A stretch of 64,000 nt of DNA, from positions 28,131,809 through 28,195,808 of the forward strand of contig NC_067197.1 of the NCBI RefSeq assembly GCF_000699445.3, in the 5' to 3' direction. Positions within the stretch are counted from its first letter, which is position 1; every line of letters starts with the position of its first letter. The stretch comes from Schistosoma haematobium (Eukaryota > Platyhelminthes > Trematoda > Strigeidida > Schistosomatidae). This document shows positions 54,701 through 60,186 of this stretch, piece by piece. The position numbers and the translations under genes are program-made. The notes beneath the pieces are model-generated. The model searched no databases. It was not told the origin of the DNA and saw only the letters and a list, made by a program, of their open reading frames with translations.

Positions 54701-57700
54701 TCACACAAATCAAATGAAATTTGAGTGGCGTATATATATTTGGTGCCACTTTGTACCAATATCTTTGTGTTCAAATAAATAAATAAATTGTATTATTTAC
54801 AATAGTTAAAAAATATGTAGGTCAGAAGTTGTTTTTCTTTCAACAGACTGTCAGATTAAATTAGTTTTAGTGAAAATCATTTCATTTCAAAATCTTTTAT
54901 AAACTGGAAGTAGTTTAGGAAATATTTATAAGTTAACTTTAACTCATATTATTTAAAATTAATGGGCTTACAATATTGAAACCCTTTGGTTTATAGTCGT
55001 TTTTTGAATTGTGAAAATTATTTTTCAATATTCTTTCAAACGTATTCAACTTATTGAGGTTATATTTTAATGAATATATTGATGAATTTATTATTTCTGA
55101 TACTTTATATCTATTAGTGAATACTTACATTTAAACGAGCATACTTGCTAACGTTATTATTCTAGACTCAGATGTCTGGTTTAAGTGCACTTGTGTCTAT
55201 ATTGAACATTTTATTCATTTAAACACATAAACATTGGTACAAAGAGGCACTGAATACATATGCGCCACAGTTCGTCATTCAACTTGTGTAAGGGATGGAA
55301 TACTGGCCGGGAGCCGAAACCGAAGCAGATAATTTTCTTAGAAGGCCACTCCTCAAACCTTTAACCTAGAAGTCTAGTTCACAAGACAGTAGAGCAACGT
55401 CGGGAGATTCAACCTCATGGTAATCGGTGACCAAAAACAGGTTCATACGGCATTTGTTCCTTCAGGATATTGGAGCCCATGCGTGCCATTGGTTTGAAAT
55501 TAGGGTTTTTTAACTCCCTAGTTGGATCCACTTTATCCACTAACCCGGTTAAAGTACCAGACATTCACTTTTCGTCCTCTCAATTTCGTAAACAACAGTA
55601 ATGCCATGAGAAGGTAGTGAGTAGGACTTCCCTGACAGTGGAAAATTTTCTCTGATTTTTTGGTAACATCGCGTTTTCTTCCGTTCTCTTGTTAGTTTAA
55701 TAGTTCAATACCCTAAATAGTTGTTAATAAGCTCATGACACAAGTTCATGAAATCATTGACAGTTGAATTGAGCCATGTTGATAGATTCAAGCTACTTTA
55801 TTAAAGTTCTTGAATTTTTCATAAATAATACTTGGAGATACCAGTCTCAAAGTTGGTCATAGTGGTTCAGATGTATTTATTCTTTGTCATCCATAAAATC
55901 TTGAGTTTCACAATCATATTATACGTTTTATTATGCAAATTCATTCTTTCTAGAATCATACTGTTTATATCTAGTCTTTTCTATCACTTACAACAATATT
56001 TCTTTCATTACTCTGTAATCTGTCTTAATGATTCCCTTTTACTGTGATAATGTTATATTGTAACTTGAACTGATGTGTATATATGTCAAGTTCTATGTTG
56101 AATATAACTAACTATGAATTCATTGACTTCAATCCCAAAACGCGGAAATCATAAGTGTTTCTTTTTTAAAATCACTCAATCTGATAGAAAGCTGCTGATA
56201 TAATTTAGTTGTTATTGACGAATTTACGAGATCATTGTGAAAGTTTCGACATATATCAATAGAAACAACTCCTAGTTCTTCTAGATTTTTGACTGAGTGA
56301 ACATTGATATCTGTGATTTATTTTTATAGTGACATTAGTAATTATATTGCCAATACTTGATGTTTCTCATATATCATTTATGACTCGTCATTTGTTTACA
56401 CCGAACTTTTGAGTAGCAGAACAAAATTGAAACAGTCAACGCAAAATAAGATAAACATACAAGCACTTAAATGAGAATACATATTTTCATTCAGAATATT
56501 TAGTCTATATGTTGTGTTGTTTCCTCATTTTAAAATTGAGTTGATATGTTAAACGTTCAAATCTCAATCATATTCGCTAGAAAAATTCTAACCGAATACA
56601 TTTCAGATTACAGTTGTAGAAATAGACAATAGATAGGAGAAATGTTTATTTATTGCGAGAAGTTACAAAGTATTTGCATAACGCATATACTTATCGTTCA
56701 TTCGCACCTTTTCGTGTGCTCTGCAATCTGAACTGTTTTCTGTTCTAGTTTCCAAGTGTTCTGCCATCGCCACACTTTTGATGCACTGTAATGTTTCACT
56801 CTGTCCAACAAGTAATGCAACCTCGATGCCGTTTTTCGCCAAACACTATTTACAAACAATCTTATCAGTAGCATCTACTACACAGTCATCTGAATTGAAG
56901 TTTTAACCTAATTTCCAGTTTATTTTTTTATCTCTAAATTTTTATTTTTCAGGTCAAATTGATTCTGCAATTAATCCATCATTATTTACACGTAGTAATA
57001 CAAGCCAACAGTTGAAAACTAATGTGCCAAGTACCACTTCTAATAAATCAAATGCTCAATTGACATTGTCTACTCATCCATCAACTAGCAATGATAATGA
57101 TAATCTTGGAAAATGGTCTTCTAAACAACTAGACTGTAATCAGGAAACAACTTTGATTGCATTAATTCACCAACAAAATGATTTAGATAATATAACTGGA
57201 GGTATTTTGTCTACTTCAACAAATAGATTTCGTGAAAATCATCATTTTGATCATATTTGTTATTCCATTGAACAATTGTATAAAAATAGTCAACAAGTTA
57301 TAGTATGTTTATTTTTGGTACTTTTTCTCCCTCCCTCCGTCTCTTTCTTATAATTGTTTATTATTGATTGTAAAATTCTATTTTCCATGATTTTATTTAA
57401 TAAAAAAATAGTAGTCTTCAGTAAAATAGAATAGTTGAGATTTAGATGGTGGTTGGAGGTAGTCAACAGGAAACCCTGGACCCGGGTTTCGTGCTACTTG
57501 GCACTCGTCAGCAAGGTGTACCTGTAATCTTGAGGGAACTGATGCTCCCTGACGGATTCGATCTCGTGTCACCCAGCTTCACAGTCAGAGACGTTACCAC
57601 TGAGCTATCCGAGCCGTGACTTACCTCCTGTAGGACTGAGATGGAATCACAATTGATCGATCACTGGGTGGTGATCAATGTCATGCTTGTCTAGTCCTTA

Positions 57701-60099
57701 TTAGTGCAACATGATTGCAACATGATCGATAGCATTCGATCTGCACTAATAAGGACTAGACAAGCATGACATTGATCACCACCCAGTGATCGATCAATTG
57801 TGAAAATAGAATAGTATTGAATAATTAAAATAATCTGAAGTGGTATCGTATCTCTCAGTATTACTCTGCCCAACTATCTAAATGATGGCAAAAGTCAGTT
57901 AAAAACCTCACTAGAACCCTCGTCCAAAATAATTTACACAATCAGAAGAACCGGCTTGAGAGTAATGAATTCGATAAAATTTATGTACAGTAGAGGCTAT
58001 AGTCATTCATCAATTCAAACTTAACTTCTATGTTCAAAAGCAGTATATTCAATCTCTCATTCTTTCATGGTCTTAATCTCCATTTCTATTTTCCATAATC
58101 TAGTGTTTTATTCTCTACTTCTTTTTAACTATTTTTCACAACTAGTAATTAGTCATTATTCCACATTTTAATTATTTTATTCTGAATTTCAATCAAGTGG
58201 ACAGTTAGTTATCTTCGTCTGAAGATTTTCCATTAACTGATTACTGTATAACCATGTTTCAATATCTGATTTTCGTGAACGATTCATAACACTATCACTT
58301 CAGGTATTTTGAATTATTCAATACCATTCTATTTAAATATGGACCATTTTGGGTAATAAGTTAATTATAAACACATCTGTCGAGCCTAAATAAGGAAAAT
58401 TTTTGAAAAGAGAATTTTCTTCGACGAATTATCTTTATTCTTCTCTAATGAAACAATCAGTCGTACGTTAAGTCCCTGTTCCATTAGTTGAAAGGAAATA
58501 TACAATAATGTTGTAAATGTTTTGCCTGAGAATGACTTTTCGATCTGGAGTACTGAGGTGAGAATGTCTTACTATGCAATGATACACCAGCTTTGTGGTT
58601 GATAATTAGTACTCATAAGCACGACATGTACTTTTCACTGTGTTATTTCAAAGTTTGTCTTCAACGTTGGTAGAATCTTAAACCTACATTCACTTTTCTC
58701 GATAAATCATAGTAGTTTTGTGTTTACTGGTCGGATTTGAAATACATTAGTGAAGGAAGTTCTACTCTATGACTGCAAAATCTAGAGGCTTTAAATTGAG
58801 TATGTTCGGTGACTGCGTTCGATCATCGTTGGCTCAGGAAGATTGCTAACACGTTGTAACAGAGGTATGTTTGTAATACAGTGGTTCGGCAGTACATATC
58901 CATGATTTCGTCTCTTTGTGTAATAGCTATCTTTTTCATTGTTGCCCAGTTGTTCCAAGATAAATATGTATTTTAAAAAATGAATTAAGTTTTAAAAAAT
59001 GCAAACCTATTAGTTCGTATGATTTCCATATTCTGTAGAATATTTGTATGTCAGGATATGAACGTTGGAGTACTTCCTTTTGATAATATTGTTCGGAAGA
59101 ACAATTAAAGCTTCACAATCAGTCTTTTCAGCTCAGATATCACAAAATCCTCAACATCTATCAATGTTGATAACCATAATTGTTTTGTTATAGTTCAGGA
59201 TATTACCTAGTATAAACATTTTTCACCAAATTTTTTTTAAATAAAAGATTTTGCAGATTTAGTGCAGTGTAATTTAAATTAGGCAATGACAATTACCACC
59301 ATAGATTTTTTGGCTTTAACTACTTTCTTTTTTATATGAATTTGACCTAAGAGTTAGGTCTGAATTAGAGAGTGAGTGACCTACAAACTGATTTCCTCCA
59401 ACGGTCAATTACATTTCTAATGCTATACCTAGCTAGAAAAAACCTATTCTCTAGGTTAGTGACGTTTTTTTTTGCTCAAATTATTCAGGAGCTTTGAGTC
59501 AGTAATTCTTTCTTGTGAGCTACCATCACGTAGTCACATATCCAATCATTGTGTATCATCTCTTTATCAGCATTGTTTTCCACTCAACGTTTCCAACATA
59601 AAAAACATGAATTTCTCCTTCATAAAGTTCTTGAACTTAAAGTTTCGTATAATGGCTACTGTTACTTCACCCGTTTGTTTAAAGGGTTGTAAATTGGACA
59701 GTGCTTTTAAACTTTTAAGCAATTAAATGATAATATTCTGCTTACATTCGATACTTAAAAATATATAAATTAATATTTTTTATATAATCTATTTCAGATT
59801 ATTGACGCTTGTCAAATATTAAGCGGACATTTAAACAAGTTACAGTGGCCATTAAAAGGATGGTATCTACGTAGTTTAACTTATTCAGCTTGTCGTTCTT
59901 CTGTATACTCCGGTCTTGGAGCTTATCGTATCCACAGATGGACTCCAAATAATCCTGATCCGAATTCACGATCGTTTTGTCATCGAACAATAGCTTTACT
60001 TGCATTTCCGGAAGGACCACCACTTCTTGACGGATATTATGTAGCTATCTGGGAAGATAAAGGTCTGATTGAAGTCAAAGATTCAGATAAGGATATTAA

Positions 60100-60186
<87 letters not shown>

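Larger units (their letters stand above)
57423..57816 (-). mobile_element. Composite hairpin / tRNA-like / hammerhead element with 13-bp target-site duplication
   Basis: Body 57436-57803 (368 bp), flanked by exact AAAATAGAATAGT at 57423-57435 and 57804-57816. On the minus strand, in order: a perfect 61-bp inverted repeat (57802-57648); a tRNA-like head with A box ATAGCTCAGTGGTAACG and B-box-like GATCGAATCC; a hammerhead (57516-57474); and an ACCACCATC tail. The duplication encloses all parts, so they appear to have moved together by reverse transcription. Schistosomes are known to carry Sm-alpha hammerhead satellites/SINEs; I do not recall a long hairpin being part of them. Confidence 0.8.
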
